Of a DNA stretch of 64,000 nt, positions 21,844 through 34,400 are shown one piece after another. The notes beneath the pieces are model-generated. The model was not told the origin of the DNA. It saw nothing but the letters and a program-made list of their open reading frames with translations, and did no database searches. The DNA is taken from positions 842,501 to 906,500 of the forward strand of contig JAJHTX010000007.1 of NCBI GenBank assembly GCA_032164295.1. The letters are read 5' to 3'. This DNA is from Inonotus obliquus (taxonomy: Eukaryota > Basidiomycota > Agaricomycetes > Hymenochaetales > Hymenochaetaceae). The position numbers and the translations under genes are program-made. Positions within the stretch are counted from its first letter, which is position 1. The number at the start of each line of letters is the position of its first letter.

Positions 21844-22560
21844 TCTGTTGACGATGAATGGGCGACTGATCACGATGGTGCAAACTCAATGTGCGACTGA
21901 CCTCCATTGAATGACTTCTTACACCCTCCGATGGGACAGAGATGCCAAGAGAGGTAATTGTCACGTCATCACAAGTCACCATGCCTGGACTTTAATATCG
22001 TATGCGGGGTACAAGCGGTAACCTCACGGTTTGTCCTCGGTAGGGGCCAGGTCACTGTCATGCCGTCAGCACCACCACGCGTCCCCTCTCGTGGTCATGT
22101 CGTCCGTAAACCGACATTCGTGCGTCCTATTGATTTGATTACTTAATCGACCTTATTTTGATCACCATTCTCATTTGGAATCTTCAATTTGGCGTGCGAC
22201 TCATCTTGCTGGACCCCATGTCTAATTGGTCGCTGCGCGTCTTTCTCGTGCGATTTGGATGTTCTCTCTGGCGGTTGCAATCATACTCTCTGCGTGAAGA
22301 CGGTCAAAATTCGGGTCCGGAGATTGCGACAGCAGACGCGATGACTGTTACAGCCGACTCCGATAATTTATTCGCTCTGGCCCTGCCTGCCTTGTCTTAG
22401 CATGCGGCGGCAGACATCCTGAATTTCGCTAATCTAGCTGATTCGTTATGTCACACCGGGTACTGATTCTATGGCTCCAACGATAAAAGGCTGCGTAGAA
22501 GACTCCAAGCCCTCGCTACGCAGCACCTACCCTGCTTGTTAGCTGCAAACACTGGTCAAC
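21844..22560. promoter_or_regulatory. Divergent intergenic region upstream of the hydratase and TmpL-like genes
   Basis: About 717 bases between start codons on opposite strands. Short open frames exist on the plus strand (for example 22158-22400) but show no family features. Promoters of both genes are expected here. No TATA box stands out. Confidence 0.4.
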
Positions 22561-25500
22561 ATGTACATCAACTCTGAAGCACTGAGCTCTTTGTCTCCAT
22601 CAGATCGAGAATCATTTGCTTCACTTGGATGTGGCGACACACGGCAGGTTCCGTTCGCTTGCGTCCATCATGCATTTGAATGCCATGCAAATTCTCAACC
22701 GTCCGCGGTCGCTGTCGAGCACCTTGGGCAATACATCTCTTACGCAGAGCTAGATGCTCGAGCCAATGCTCTCGCACACAGGCTCCGGGATATCGGCGTC
22801 AAACCGGGGACGCGGGTCGTTCTCCTGGTTCAAAGATCCATTCCAATGGTCATCGGCATTCTCGCTATACTCAAAGCTGGGGGTCAATATGTCCCACTTG
22901 ACGGGGTCATTGTAACTCAGTCGACCCTTGAGTTCATAGTCGAAGACTCCGACGCGTCTGTAATTCTTGTATTGCAAGAGTTTGAGCACCGCGTCGTCTC
23001 AAAGTTCACCGATCGGCGCATAGTAGTGTTAGAAGAAGCGCTCGCCAATGTTATCCGGGACGGAGGTGAATACAGCAAGCCTCATGACCTTTCTACCCCT
23101 GATGACGGAATTTACGTCATTTACACTTCGGGTGAGTACTGATTCTTCCGAAAGATAACTCTTGTATTGAATGCGGCTCTGAACAGGCACAACTGGCAAA
23201 CCAAAGGGCGTTTCAGTACTTCATCGTAATGTAACGAATCGTAAGCTAACTCGGCCTAATTGGTATGATGTGCTGACTATACTCACGCTGGTCGAAGTTG
23301 TCTGCCTGAAACCTGGAAATGTCGGGATGGCACCTGGCATGCGTGTTGCACAGCTTCTGAATGTTGCTTTTGACATGTGTGCATGGGAAGTCCTCGGATC
23401 ATTGTGCAACGGCTGTACCTTATGCATTCGCGGGAAGTCTTCAAAGGAATGGCGGGCCGTCATGAAAACCGTCGATATCATCATCGCTACCCCCTCTATC
23501 CTTGGTGAGTATTGATTAATCGGTGCTTATTCTGGCTCGACTAATGCGGACCTGCAGCACCTCATGATCCATCGGATTATCCGAATGTAAAGTACGTTGC
23601 AACAGCTGGGGAAGCCTGCCCACAGTGTAAGGACGTGTCAACCTTCGTCTGAGATTTCGCTTTGACTGACTTACCTTCGGTCATAAAGTGTTGGCAGATA
23701 AATGGGGAAAGTCTGCTCAGTTTTCCAATTGCTGTGGCCCAACCGAGGTAAATATTCCACTGGGTCCGGCATAGTATTCATCTGATCTGACACATTCAGA
23801 TAACCATCGTAAACACTGTGCAACCACATACACCTGGCGCTGTGCTCAGTGTTGGACGACCAACCCCTAACAATACCGTTTACATCCTTGATGAGAATAT
23901 GCAGCCGCTTCCTATCGGACAGAGCGGAGTGATGTGGGCCGGCGGGGCCGGTATCTCTGAGGGATACATCAACCTACCTCAGAAAACGAGCGAGAGATAC
24001 AAGCGTGATCCGTTTCTGACGGATGGGTATGACCTTCCCTCTTTGCATTCTTGACCTGAAGTGTTGAACATCCCTTGCAGTCGCCTTATGTTCAATACCG
24101 GTGATCTTGGACGCTGGAGGCCCGACGGACAGCTTGAGCATCTTGGACGTATCGATGATCAAGTCAAGGTCAAAGGTTTCCGAGTGGAGCTTGACGGCGT
24201 GGCAGCGGCAATGCAGGTTTGTCTGTTTCAGAACAATATCTTTGTTAGCACAAAATCTGATGCGGCTTCCCAATAGACATGCAAAGGTGTAAAGGGCTCC
24301 GTCGCTCTTCTGGTTGATGGTGAACTTTGGGGTTTTGTGACTCCGGAGAAAGTCGACATTGAGGCAGTTAGGGCTGCAACAGAACAAATTCAACCGTATT
24401 ATGCGGTTCCAACTCGATTTCACAGGCTTCAGGATTTCCCGCTCACAAGGTTGGCCAACTAAAACCTGTATGCATCTGTTCCCCGCTGACTCGGATTCTC
24501 TGCCGTTCTAGCAATGGTAAGATAGACAAGCGTGCTCTTCGAAGTATAGCAGAGACATCGATCAACGGGAGGGAGAGCAGCATTCTGCAACCCTCCAGAA
24601 AGGCAAATACATCAGGCGAGCTTAACGAAAAGACAACCCAGGAGGTCGTCATTCCTTTCGACAGTATACTCTGGTCAGAGACTAGTGTGCTGCCCGCTGC
24701 TCCCCCTCCGGTTTACCAGAAAAATGCACGTTCATCAGAAATGGCTCTCGTAAAGGCACAATCCGGAGCATCCTCCTCATGCTCGTCGACTTCACTGACA
24801 GAGAAAGTCAATCCGTCCAAAATGGAGAAAGGTATTTCCCTCGGATGGGAGGGGTACGAAACGGAAAGCCTCCCCGAGAAAATTCAAGGGCATTACCTAC
24901 GAAATCTGCGCCATCAAATTTTCACGCTATATCGACGACTATTCGGCATTGTCTTCATTGCGAACGTGGCAGTATTGATTGCAACCATGGTCAAAGGAGC
25001 TTATGATGCACATAGCCTAGGTCTAATCGTCGTCTCAAACCTCTTCTGTGCCGTCCTCATGAGGCAAGACTATGTAATCAACGCATTCTTCAACGTCTTC
25101 TGCGCCATCCCTACCTCGTGAGTACTCGTATAACGCAAGATATACGCATCTGACTTGTGCACTGTCCAGCTGGCCCCTTTCCATCCGTCGAATCGCCGCG
25201 AGAGTCTATCATATTGGTGGACGTAAGTACAACAACTCTACTCTCCCCTGGAGTGGTCGAGTTTGACCCGTATCTAGTCCACTCGGGCTGTGCTATCTCT
25301 GGAGTAATTTGGTTAGTCGCTTTCACAGCTCAAGCCACATCTGAATTCTTGCACGGAGGAAAGGTTCGTCTCAGATTAATGGCATACGGTGCGTGACTCT
25401 AACGAGAGTTTATAGTGCTCCGCTGCTACTCTGGTTATCACATATTTCATCCTTTCGCTTCTCCTGGCCATCGTCGCCTTCGCCTATCCTAAATTCAGGA

Positions 25501-26531
25501 TAATTGCGCATGATCGATTTGAGCGTACTCATCGTTTCCTCGGATGGACGGCTGTAATGTATGTCTTCGTGACCATTCTTCAAAAATGGTTTCTAACAAT
25601 ACTTTCGTTCAGACTTGTTTGGTTCCAGGTATGCCGAAAACAATAAACATTGCAGCAGGCACTGACTTGATAATAGGTGGTGCTGTTGACGAATGACTAT
25701 CGCGACGTCGGACAAACGTTAGGGCAAGCACTAGTCAAGTCTCCGCCATTCTGGCTTCTAGTCACCCTTACGCTATCGATCATCTTGCCGTGGGTTCGTC
25801 TTCGCAAGGTCCCAGTTCGCTCGGAGATCTTATCTCCCCATGCCGTCAGACTCTACTTCGATTACGGTAATCATCCCCTTCATTTTTTTCTGAGCCATAC
25901 TGACTGAAGTGTTTTCAGTGACGCCTGTTCCCGGGACGTTCACACGCATCTCGGAAAACCCTCTCCTCGAATGGCATGGATTTGCTACTGTTCCAGAGCC
26001 AGGAATGAAGGGCTATTCCTTGGTTGTCTCTCGAGCGGGTGACTGGACAAGTAAGCAAATAGAGAACCCTCCTACTTCCCTCTGGGTTCGTGGCATCCCA
26101 ACCTGCGGCGTTCTCCGAATTGTTCCACTTTTCCGGAGACTCGTGTTCGTTGCGACCGGCAGCGGAATTGGACCATGTGCACCATGCATTCTAGAACAGC
26201 GAGTCCCGATTCGCCTTTTATGGACTTCGCCGAACGTCCGAAAGACCTTTGGCGACAAGCTTGTTGACTCGATACTTAAAGCTTCTCCGGGAGCCGTCAT
26301 CTATGGTGAGTATCGTGTTTCTCTGGGCATGGATAACTAATCATCCATCCGGATATACCAGATACCCGAACTCATGGAAAGCCGGACATGGTTAAGCTCA
26401 CATATCGATTAGTCCGTGAATTTCAAGCAGAGGCTGTTTGCGTGATTTCAAACCAGAAGCTAACCAGGAAAGTGGTATATGGTATGATGAGTCGCGGAAT
26501 TCCTGCATTTGGAGCTATTTGGGATTCGTAG
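22561..26531 (+). CDS. TmpL-like adenylation domain fused to membrane flavoreductase
   Basis: The N-terminal part is an NRPS-type adenylation domain: [15 protein letters not shown] (A1 region), [13 protein letters not shown] (A3), NCCGPTEI (A5), [13 protein letters not shown] (A7), [16 protein letters not shown] (A8) and NGKIDKRAL (A10). After a Ser/Pro-rich linker come about six hydrophobic segments (for example [18 protein letters not shown] and [16 protein letters not shown]). A C-terminal FAD/NAD(P)-type reductase part follows, with [14 protein letters not shown] as the nucleotide-binding loop, ending FGAIWDS. No carrier-protein motif or reductase (thioester) domain is present. This order is that of TmpL, a fungal membrane protein linked to redox balance in Alternaria and Aspergillus, related to TmpA. 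Substrate and location here are unknown. Confidence 0.85.
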
Positions 26532-26762
26532 AGTTGTGCACTTAGACCTTGTAACTCACGACGCAAAATGTAACCGGTCAGTGAATATTGTATATGTATA
26601 TATGTTCTGGTGGAAGAATTGTATATCAGAATGCATATGATGTGATGAATTCCTTTCTTAGCGCGTCGATCTCGCTCCTGACTGACGATCTGCAGCAGGT
26701 CGAAATAGCTCAGCCAAGAGGCCCAAGACTCCTGAGTCTTCGACCGCTTCGCCCAGGGCCCA

Positions 26763-28295
26763 ATGCACCAACTAGTCAACGAAGATCAGCTGCCCTCAAA
26801 CATCTCTTGGGACCTGCATATCCGCCTTGTGGAAAATCCGACAACGAGAAATCAAGCGGTGGCGAGGGGTCACCTCCATCCAGGAGAAACGATTCTGACG
26901 GATTCTGCTCTTGCTGCTGTCCTACTACCGGAGCAGAAGGGGACTAGATGTGATGCGTGTTTTCGACGCTCCGTCAGCTTGAAACGATGTTCCGGGTGTG
27001 CTGAATATTGGTACTGCGGGAAAGACTGTACGTCCTGTTCAAAATGTACTTGTGATAGTATCTGGATTTACTTCTTTCAGACAGGTCAAGGCCAACACTG
27101 GAAGACTCTTCATAAATTCATGTGCAAATCTATACCAAAATATCGGACATCTCTCGGCTTTCAAACGAACCCTGCTCATAGTCAGACAGATGCCTTTCTC
27201 CTGAGCGAGCTTATAGCCGGACATGGGAGCAGACTCTCGGACATTGAGGATCTGCCCCCAGAGAGCCTTGACGATCCATTGGCGACACTCGCTTCATTAC
27301 TTCCCCTACCCACGGAACTACGACAAGAGACACCTGCCATATGCTCGACCTCACATACTAATCGCATCTCACCGTCTGTGACAGCCGCACTCTTCAATCG
27401 GTTCAGCAATAACAACTTCATCGTCCACTCGCATCTGACAGCCATCGGACATGGGATATTCCCCTTGGCGAGCCGATTGTTCAATCATTCTTGTCTTCCG
27501 AATGCGGTGGTCACGTATGTCTTCGCCAATGGACATATTCAGATGGCAGTGAAAACCTTGAGTAACATCGGTGCAGGTGAAGAGGTCAGCGGACATTCGC
27601 ATTCGGTCTTGCTAATTTACTGAAACCTCTTTCCGACCAGATCACCATCCCTTACTTTGACCCCGCTCTTCCATACAAGAGACGTCAAGAAATATGCCGC
27701 TACTCATATGGATTTCAATGCGTGTGTCCCAATTGTACTTTCTCCAAACCCATACAGGACGTCCCGATGCCACCTCCCTCGTCCTTGCGATGCGTAGAAA
27801 TCGGAGAGGCGCTTGTGAAGCACGCGTTCCCAAATCTCAAATTAGTCTGGCCGTCTCAAGTCATGTTGTTTAGTCTCCCAGTCGAACTTCACGTTGTCCT
27901 ACACGAGGACTTCCTCCCGAAACTTTCGAGCATTTTCGTCGACGCTGCACATGATGGCTCATATGATCTTGCTCTCCGCTCTGGATTGGCACTACTCTCT
28001 CTTTATGTTACCGTATATCCATCTCGTTTCCCTCAAACCGGTGTGTTCTGCAGCTGATATGGTGCTTGACCCGCCTCTGAGCTCACGAACAGGCTTACAT
28101 TGTTTAGAGTTGGCCAAAACCGCTTGGAATGCCTCGGTTGAGGATTCCCTCGGAATTATTGGGTCGGTAGTGCCGATTCACCAGTTCTTGTCCCTTGCGA
28201 TGGACTCGTTATCTGTGTTGGGTAAAGAAGGCGACGAAGAGGATGGGCCGTTATTAGATTGCGCTGCTCTGCAGGAGTTGTTGAATTCAGACTGA
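26763..28295 (+). CDS. SET-MYND (SMYD-type) methyltransferase-like protein
   Basis: The protein begins MHQLVNEDQLPSNISWD, then the split SET domain opens with LVENPTTRNQAVARGHL and PGETILTDSALAAVL. A MYND zinc finger is inserted (CDACFRRSVSLKRCSGC, then YWYCGKDC, ending QHWKTLHKFMC). The SET core resumes with SRLFNHSCLPNAVVTYVF and GEEITIPYFDP, and the post-SET cysteines are in YGFQCVCPNC. A helical C-terminal half ends ALQELLNSD. SMYD proteins methylate lysines on histones and other proteins; the NHSC and Tyr-bearing motifs needed for activity are present (the usual SYxD is PYFD here). Target unknown. The upstream in-frame region has no ATG, so 26763 is preferred. Confidence 0.85.
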
Positions 28296-28558
28296 GAAAC
28301 GGAATTCGCACGTAGAAGCCAAGAAGCACATGATTTGATGCCTTAGTAACTTGACCAGTGTCTAACTCCGCGCAAATTCCCGTGGCCAACTTCTCAGCAG
28401 TGGTGCCCATGGAGCCGGATGAGGAAGCCATGACTTATCTCCTGAGTCTCACTCGACGTCGCCCTCATGCTCCTATGCTTCTAACCGCCATTTACATCGG
28501 CCGCTCGTTCATCCTAATACTTCTTTTGCTGCACGCTCCTTCTACTATCGCTTAGGAT

Positions 28559-30196
28559 ATGGACGCAAGACGAAATTCGATGCACTTCGCAACGCGGCCG
28601 CCATTCGTGAGACACGGTGTAATCCCTATGAGTTCGGGTTTTCTCGTGATCCTCGCTACCCTTTTTTCGATTCTCTTCATTCTTTCGGCAACACTTGCTT
28701 TCGTTAATCCGAACACAGTGCCGCATTTTCGGGACGACCTCAATAAGTTGTCAGCCCGGCAGTCCGGAGTAAGCAACATATCATAAAGAAAAAAGCTTAT
28801 GAGGATCTCTGATCTCCCGAAATAGATTGTCCTTCTTGGTGAAAATGTCGATGTGGACGTAGACGAGCCAAGCGTTACAATAAGGTGGTCTGTCTTGGGC
28901 TGTGGTATCGGCTTTATTCTTCCTGGATCACCGAAACTCCATGGCAGCAATGCATGTGGCGCACCTGCTGTCCCATTAGAAGTGATTATAGGAGAGTGAG
29001 TGATCAACGCCGTTCCGTACAACTCTCATTTTAGACGTCCATGCAGATCAGACGCACCAGTCTTTACTTATGATCCGGAGGGTATTCCTGTTCGCCGGAA
29101 CTCCAGACAGTATATTATGTATGTGCATCTCTGATACTTTGCCACGAACGAGTTATTGAGATCAAGTATTAGAACTCAGGCACAAGTCCAATTCGACAGC
29201 GACCTCGTTCTCGACGTTCATGATGCACTACTATATCCTTTTGATACATACCTCGTTTCGATGGCGTTGCGTGTATCGAGTTCCAATTCCTCGGTAAAGG
29301 ATATGCCAGTCTCCATCATTGGAATGCCAGTTATACAACATATGCCATCGTTCTCGATTACTTCTTCCGACACGGATATCCTCATCACCCTTGATGATGG
29401 CAATGTTCCTGGTAGACATCTGGAGTTACAGATTAAGCGACCTAGCCATGCACGAGTGTACGCCATGCTCATTTTCGGTATCAACTGGGGTCTCTGCCAT
29501 TTCAGTTGTGGAATCGCGTTCCTTTCGATTTGGAAGAGAAGTCAAGAGAGGTTAAAAGGAGCGCACGGACAAGCGGCTGCCTCGTTGGCTGTGCTTTTCA
29601 TTGTACCACAGTTGAGAGGGGTGATGCCGGATGCCCCAGGTTTTGATGGTTAGTCAATCAAATTTCTGCTTGTCACGATTTTGTCTGACATCAGTACTTG
29701 CAGGTGTGCTAATCGGTGAGAATTTCCGACTTTAGACTCGTAGGGAGATTGTGATCCAACGTTACCCTTCGTTTCAGATACCATAGGTTTCTTTCCCCAA
29801 ATGTCTCTCGCAGGTCTATCGGTGATCATACTTTTGTTGATTGCTGTGAAGCGCGACATGGATGATGCACCCGAGACGATCACGAACCATCGCAGGGACC
29901 AGAACATACTTCTAGAGAACCAGAACGTCGGAACTGGAGGATCTGATGGCGGAAGGATGGCTTCCACAGGCCAATGGGTTCGCTCAATCAACAGGATGCA
30001 GGGACACAGCAGAAATCAAAGTAGCCGGAATTACATGCTTGAACAGGTGATAAGAGTGCTTGATGCAGGATCCCAGGTCTTGAAGGGAGACAATGACAAA
30101 CTCAGAGGAAATTCTGGTAGTAGTAGTGGTAGTCATGTCCATGGCGGTAGGAGTCATCTGCGGTCACGGAGCTTCAATGAGCGACGGATGGCTTAA
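28559..30196 (+). CDS. DUF4436-like multi-pass membrane protein
   Basis: The protein starts at MDARRNSMHF with a membrane segment near residues 25-50 (GFLVILATLFSILFILSATL). A large probably lumenal part reads WSVLGCGIGFILPGSP and DAPVFTYDPEGIPVRRNS, then DVHDALLYPFDTYLVSMAL. Three more hydrophobic segments follow (YAMLIFGINWGLCHFSC, AAASLAVLFIVPQLRG, LAGLSVIILLLIAVKRD) and a Ser/Gly/Arg-rich tail ending NERRMA. The LYPFDTY motif with a beta-rich lumenal part and a C-terminal membrane bundle fits the fungal DUF4436 family, which has no established function. An open frame just upstream (28358-28555) has no ATG start in context and is left out. Confidence 0.7.
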
Positions 30197-30297
30197 TTAG
30201 GTCAAAGTGAGATTGCCAATAAAGGATATGTCGATCATTATGTCGATCTGCTTTTTCTCGTTTTCTCATCTCATCGACATTGCACGGTGCACACACC

Positions 30298-31185
30298 ATG
30301 AGGAAGCTCGCGTCCGCTTTCCGCACTAGAAAACCCCAACTCGCACGAAGCGCTCAACCAACGCGTATTCGGCCATGGAGGAAAGATGAGAGAGGATTAC
30401 CGATTCCACACACCAACATCCTCGTTCGTGACACTCACCTCAGTCGTCTTCACGAGCACTACAACACCACGCTCCGAGACGACCTCATGTACATGACATA
30501 CGTACACGAATCAAAAGCCCGTCCGCCACCTCGGTCGATTCGTCTCACTTACGATCCCGAAGATCCTTACTCCAAATTCCGTAAAAACCCTCCCGTGGGT
30601 GGATCCCAAATTGGCAAAAAACCAGCACCGATTTCTACTCCCGATAATGTCGTCAAGTTGGAAAAGATTTGTTTACATACGATGCAAAAACAGGCTATAG
30701 CGAACAGGAGCAATCTTTTAGGTGCTATCATGGCTTTTCGCGCCATTTCGGGTGAGACGGAGTCGGGAGGAGGGTGGATGAGTTCGAGTGGTGTTCAACT
30801 TGTTCGAGGGAAGAAGAATGTATCGGGGTGGGTTCGGCCTGGTCTCCCTATCGGGGCTAAAGTCGAGTTGAAGGGAGAGAAGATGTACGAGTTTCTCGGT
30901 ACACTCAATCAATTCGTTCTGCCACGACTAAGGGAATTCGATGGTGTACTCCTCCCTCCTGCCGCCTCAAACTTGGCTACTCCCGCAGGTGTATCTGGAG
31001 TCGTTTCGATCGGTTTACCGCCTGAAGCTATGGGTTTCTTCCCTCAGATCGAGGTTAATCAAGACATGTATCCGAAGATGTACGGCATGCACATTCATTT
31101 CGTGACGAACGCGGAGGGAACTGGCGCACAAAATAGGGCGAGGGCACTGCTATCTGGATTCCAACTACCTTTTGCTCGTCGATAA
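30298..31185 (+). CDS. MRPL7: Mitochondrial large-subunit ribosomal protein uL5m
   Basis: This is a single-exon gene of 295 codons. The start MRKLASAFRTRKPQLARSA is basic and acid-free, as for mitochondrial import. The L5 fold is seen in KLEKICLHTMQKQAIANRSN, then LRPGLPIGAKVELKGEKMYE-type residues (here WVRPGLPIGAKVELKGEKMY), LNQFVLPRLREFDGV, IGLPPEAMGFFPQIEVNQD and a C-terminal HIHFVTNAEG. uL5 contacts 5S-like RNA or its replacement in the central protuberance of the large subunit. It lies about 100 bases after the membrane-protein gene on the same strand and converges with the kinase gene. It is one of the few intronless genes in the window. Confidence 0.88.
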   Translation: MRKLASAFRTRKPQLARSAQPTRIRPWRKDERGLPIPHTNILVRDTHLSRLHEHYNTTLRDDLMYMTYVHESKARPPPRSIRLTYDPEDPYSKFRKNPPVGGSQIGKKPAPISTPDNVVKLEKICLHTMQKQAIANRSNLLGAIMAFRAISGETESGGGWMSSSGVQLVRGKKNVSGWVRPGLPIGAKVELKGEKMYEFLGTLNQFVLPRLREFDGVLLPPAASNLATPAGVSGVVSIGLPPEAMGFFPQIEVNQDMYPKMYGMHIHFVTNAEGTGAQNRARALLSGFQLPFARR

Positions 31186-31439
31186 CAGGTTTGTCGTTCA
31201 ACACCCACCAACATATCATATCTCAAAACTTACTCCGAGTCCTTGCTATACATACTAGGGTTATACATTAATACTGGCAACACTGCAATTAATAGAATGC
31301 AAATTATCCTAAACGAATGTTATGAACGATCGATAGCAATTGAATAGTTAATATCCGGGGCATAGGAAGCAGAAGAAAGAATCCCAAGGAATGTGTTGCA
31401 AAGCATGAAAGGAGAGGAAGATCTTGTATAATTACTCCT

Positions 31440-34400
31440 TCACCGAATTTCATTACTCCAAGTAATATCGCCTAGCTTTTGTCTCGAAAAAGCCCTGTTC
31501 TTCGTTCCAGTGCTTTGCGTTCTGGACGTTGCAAAGCCGCTCGGAATGCGCGGCGACGGTTCCAAGACTCCCGATGTGACATCAGATGCTGCCCTTCGAG
31601 GCCGCCGTCGCGGTGTAATGCCAACTTTAGGTGCGAGATCGCCTGATCGTCCATTTCGACTTGGGGCTGGTCTCAACACCGGCGCAAGCGATGGCATGAT
31701 TTCGCGCGCCAATTCTCGTACAAGGACAGCGTTATCCTGTTTGCTGAGCTTCTCCACAATCTCATATATCCCGTACTTCTCGACCAACGCGGAACGGCTT
31801 GGATGAACATCACATATTGCTTTCAATAAACGCAGAAGGTTCAACCGAACAACGGGTTTGCTGTGACCAAGTCGGTCAATAAGGCGTTGGAAGAACTGGG
31901 ATCTCGCGATGCCCAATGTTATCGTCTTTGAGATTCGACAGATCTTCAGGAATAGATCTAAAAGATTCTCGAATGAGTTGGTTTTCGCTGCAACGAAGCA
32001 CTTCACGAGAGCATCTAAAGATGTCTCTTTGACAAGTACGTCTTCGACTCTCGCCGTTTCATCTTGCAACCTGAAAAAAGTACATCCTGCGTGAGCTACT
32101 CGCCGAGTAACGACAGCGGTAGTCTTGCACATACCATGACAGAATCGCCTCCAAAGCACTAACCTGAAAGTAAGGATCATCAAGCAAATTCAGGTACAGA
32201 GACAGCCCATCGTGCTGCCATAGCAGTGTCCGACAACTTTTCGTCGCGCTAGCGAGGTCGCACAGAATCGGTAAAGCAAATTGCTTGAGAGGAGATCGTG
32301 AGTTGGCTATGCTCTTCAGGCATGGTATAATCCCCGCCTGAGCCGCTTCCTCTTGCCTAGCCTTGTTGAGGCGACAGAGGTTATAGCAGGTCTGGAAGAC
32401 GTGATTTTGGATTTCCTGGCATTAACCCCACTTTAAGTCCTAGAAATCACAGAGTCGCACAACGACACTCACCGTACTGATCAGGTCAGAGCTATGCTCT
32501 CCCAGAATGCGGACGAGAATTTCAATAGCGTTCGCATTCTGAAGGACTTCTAAGAGTGATGCGTTCATGGATAAGTGTTTCACAGCCTTGAGCATCTGGA
32601 CGAGATACTCCGGCTCAAGTAACTCGCACGCCCGCATCATACCTGATAATAACAGATCGAACAAGTATTCTTTTGAAGAGGACTAAGGACTTACGCCGAA
32701 CAACCATTCGTGTACCCAGCGCATTGCGAACATGTACATCTGACTGTGACACTTGGCAGAACACCAAGATAATCTGAATGATCTTGGCCTTGAGAAAGGC
32801 TGAAGTTTCGGGATCAGCCGCCATGATATTCATGAGCGCCGAAGATAACGGATTCAACAGTCCCTCTTTGATAAACATCCGGCAAAAATCGTTCTTCGGC
32901 GTAGGGCTCTGCAGTTCGAAAACGTTGCAAATTCCATCGAGCGCGTGAACGACAAGATCCCTCTGCTCGACGAAATCTTCGTCCAGGAGGTCCACAAGGA
33001 CCTTCAATCCACGGCATCTAACTATGGATCAGCCAGAAACAGCTAGGAGAACCCAGTGGACTTACGCAATAAACATCTGAAGCGTTAAGACGGAAGTGTG
33101 GCATAACAAACTAACGAAATGGGATGCTTCAAGTCGGCATTCTGATGCGAACCTCTTGGACGTGAAGTCTGGCAGAAGAGCTCAGAAATTTGCGCTTTCT
33201 TAGGTGGATGGTAACTTACCCATCATGACAGGTATTCCTCTGAAAAAGACGTCAAACACTATCCGACCATGAAGTTAGCTCGACTCACCCAATAAGACAG
33301 AAACTCTCCAGAAATCCAACGTGCGTTGTGACTAGCTGAAGGATTCGTCAAAGACATGCTGATTGCCTGAAGATTGATTCGTACCAAGTTGATGATCCGC
33401 AGCAGTTTCACAGTTACATCCCGCGATGAGGATTTCGCCTCAAGTACCTCGAGGATGGCTAACATGCCGTGAGCCGAGACTAGCTGGCCTTGCATTTCTG
33501 GAACCTCGAGGAGGATACCAATCTAGAAGGGTTCGTGAACATAATACAAAAATAATCACACATACTACTGACTAGCTGATCGCAAGCTTCCCTGAGTTGG
33601 AAGTCAGGAGCAGACGGCGTGAGCTCATCGATCATCTGCCCGACAAGATTGGTTAAGCGAGCTAGTTTGTCCCGCTGTAGGTTTGCTTCCAAATCATCTT
33701 CGTTATATTCCTCCTCGATCTGACCGTGGATTGAGCCTCTAATACCAAGAACAATAAATCTTTTCGTACCTCGGCGAATGGATCTTCTTCGTCAAGATCA
33801 TCATCCCCCAGCTAGTAAGACAATTTAGTTCTATACAAACAGAAATACAGGCAAGTACGAGCTTACCCAAGATTTGTCCGATAACCGTGTATTAAGTTTC
33901 AGAGACTGCGCGACCTGGTCAAGTACTTTATGGACGGTGAATCAATGGAACTCGTAATGCATTGCAATAGTCTTTACCTGGCCCACTTGACTTCCCAAAA
34001 ATATCATCATAATCCTCATTTGGCTCCTCCGCATACTTGTCGAATTCTTGACTCTGTACGGCAAAAACGGCCTCCGCCCTGCCAATGGATTTCGCTCTCC
34101 CTATGGATCCAGCGAACGATGAAGATCTCGAGTGAGAACGCGGTTGAGTTGATGAATGTGAGCGTGAGACGGGTGTCGGGCGGCTAGCATGCCCATTTTC
34201 GATAGAAGGTAACATCGGCGCTGTACGAGGGCCAGGGGATGGAGGATTAAGGCCAACGGTTTGAATGTCCTTTGGGTGGAAGAGACCACGACGCGAGCCG
34301 TTTTTCAACTTGAAGTCCGCTACTTTACCTTGGAAGACGTCGTCTTCTTCCGATGCCAAGTCAGAATAATCTTCAACGATCGGAGCCATATCCTCAGATG

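Noticed and set aside
22158..22400. Short plus-strand frames before the TmpL-like gene
   Set aside because: No start context or family features; expected by chance in a promoter region of this length.
22561..24600. Start of a nonribosomal peptide synthetase cluster
   Set aside because: No carrier, condensation or thioesterase domain is present and neighbours are housekeeping genes, so a biosynthetic cluster is not supported.
28358..28555. Open frame before the DUF4436-like gene
   Set aside because: It begins at GTG, has no family features, and the first in-frame ATG leaves a short peptide. Probably 5' untranslated sequence.
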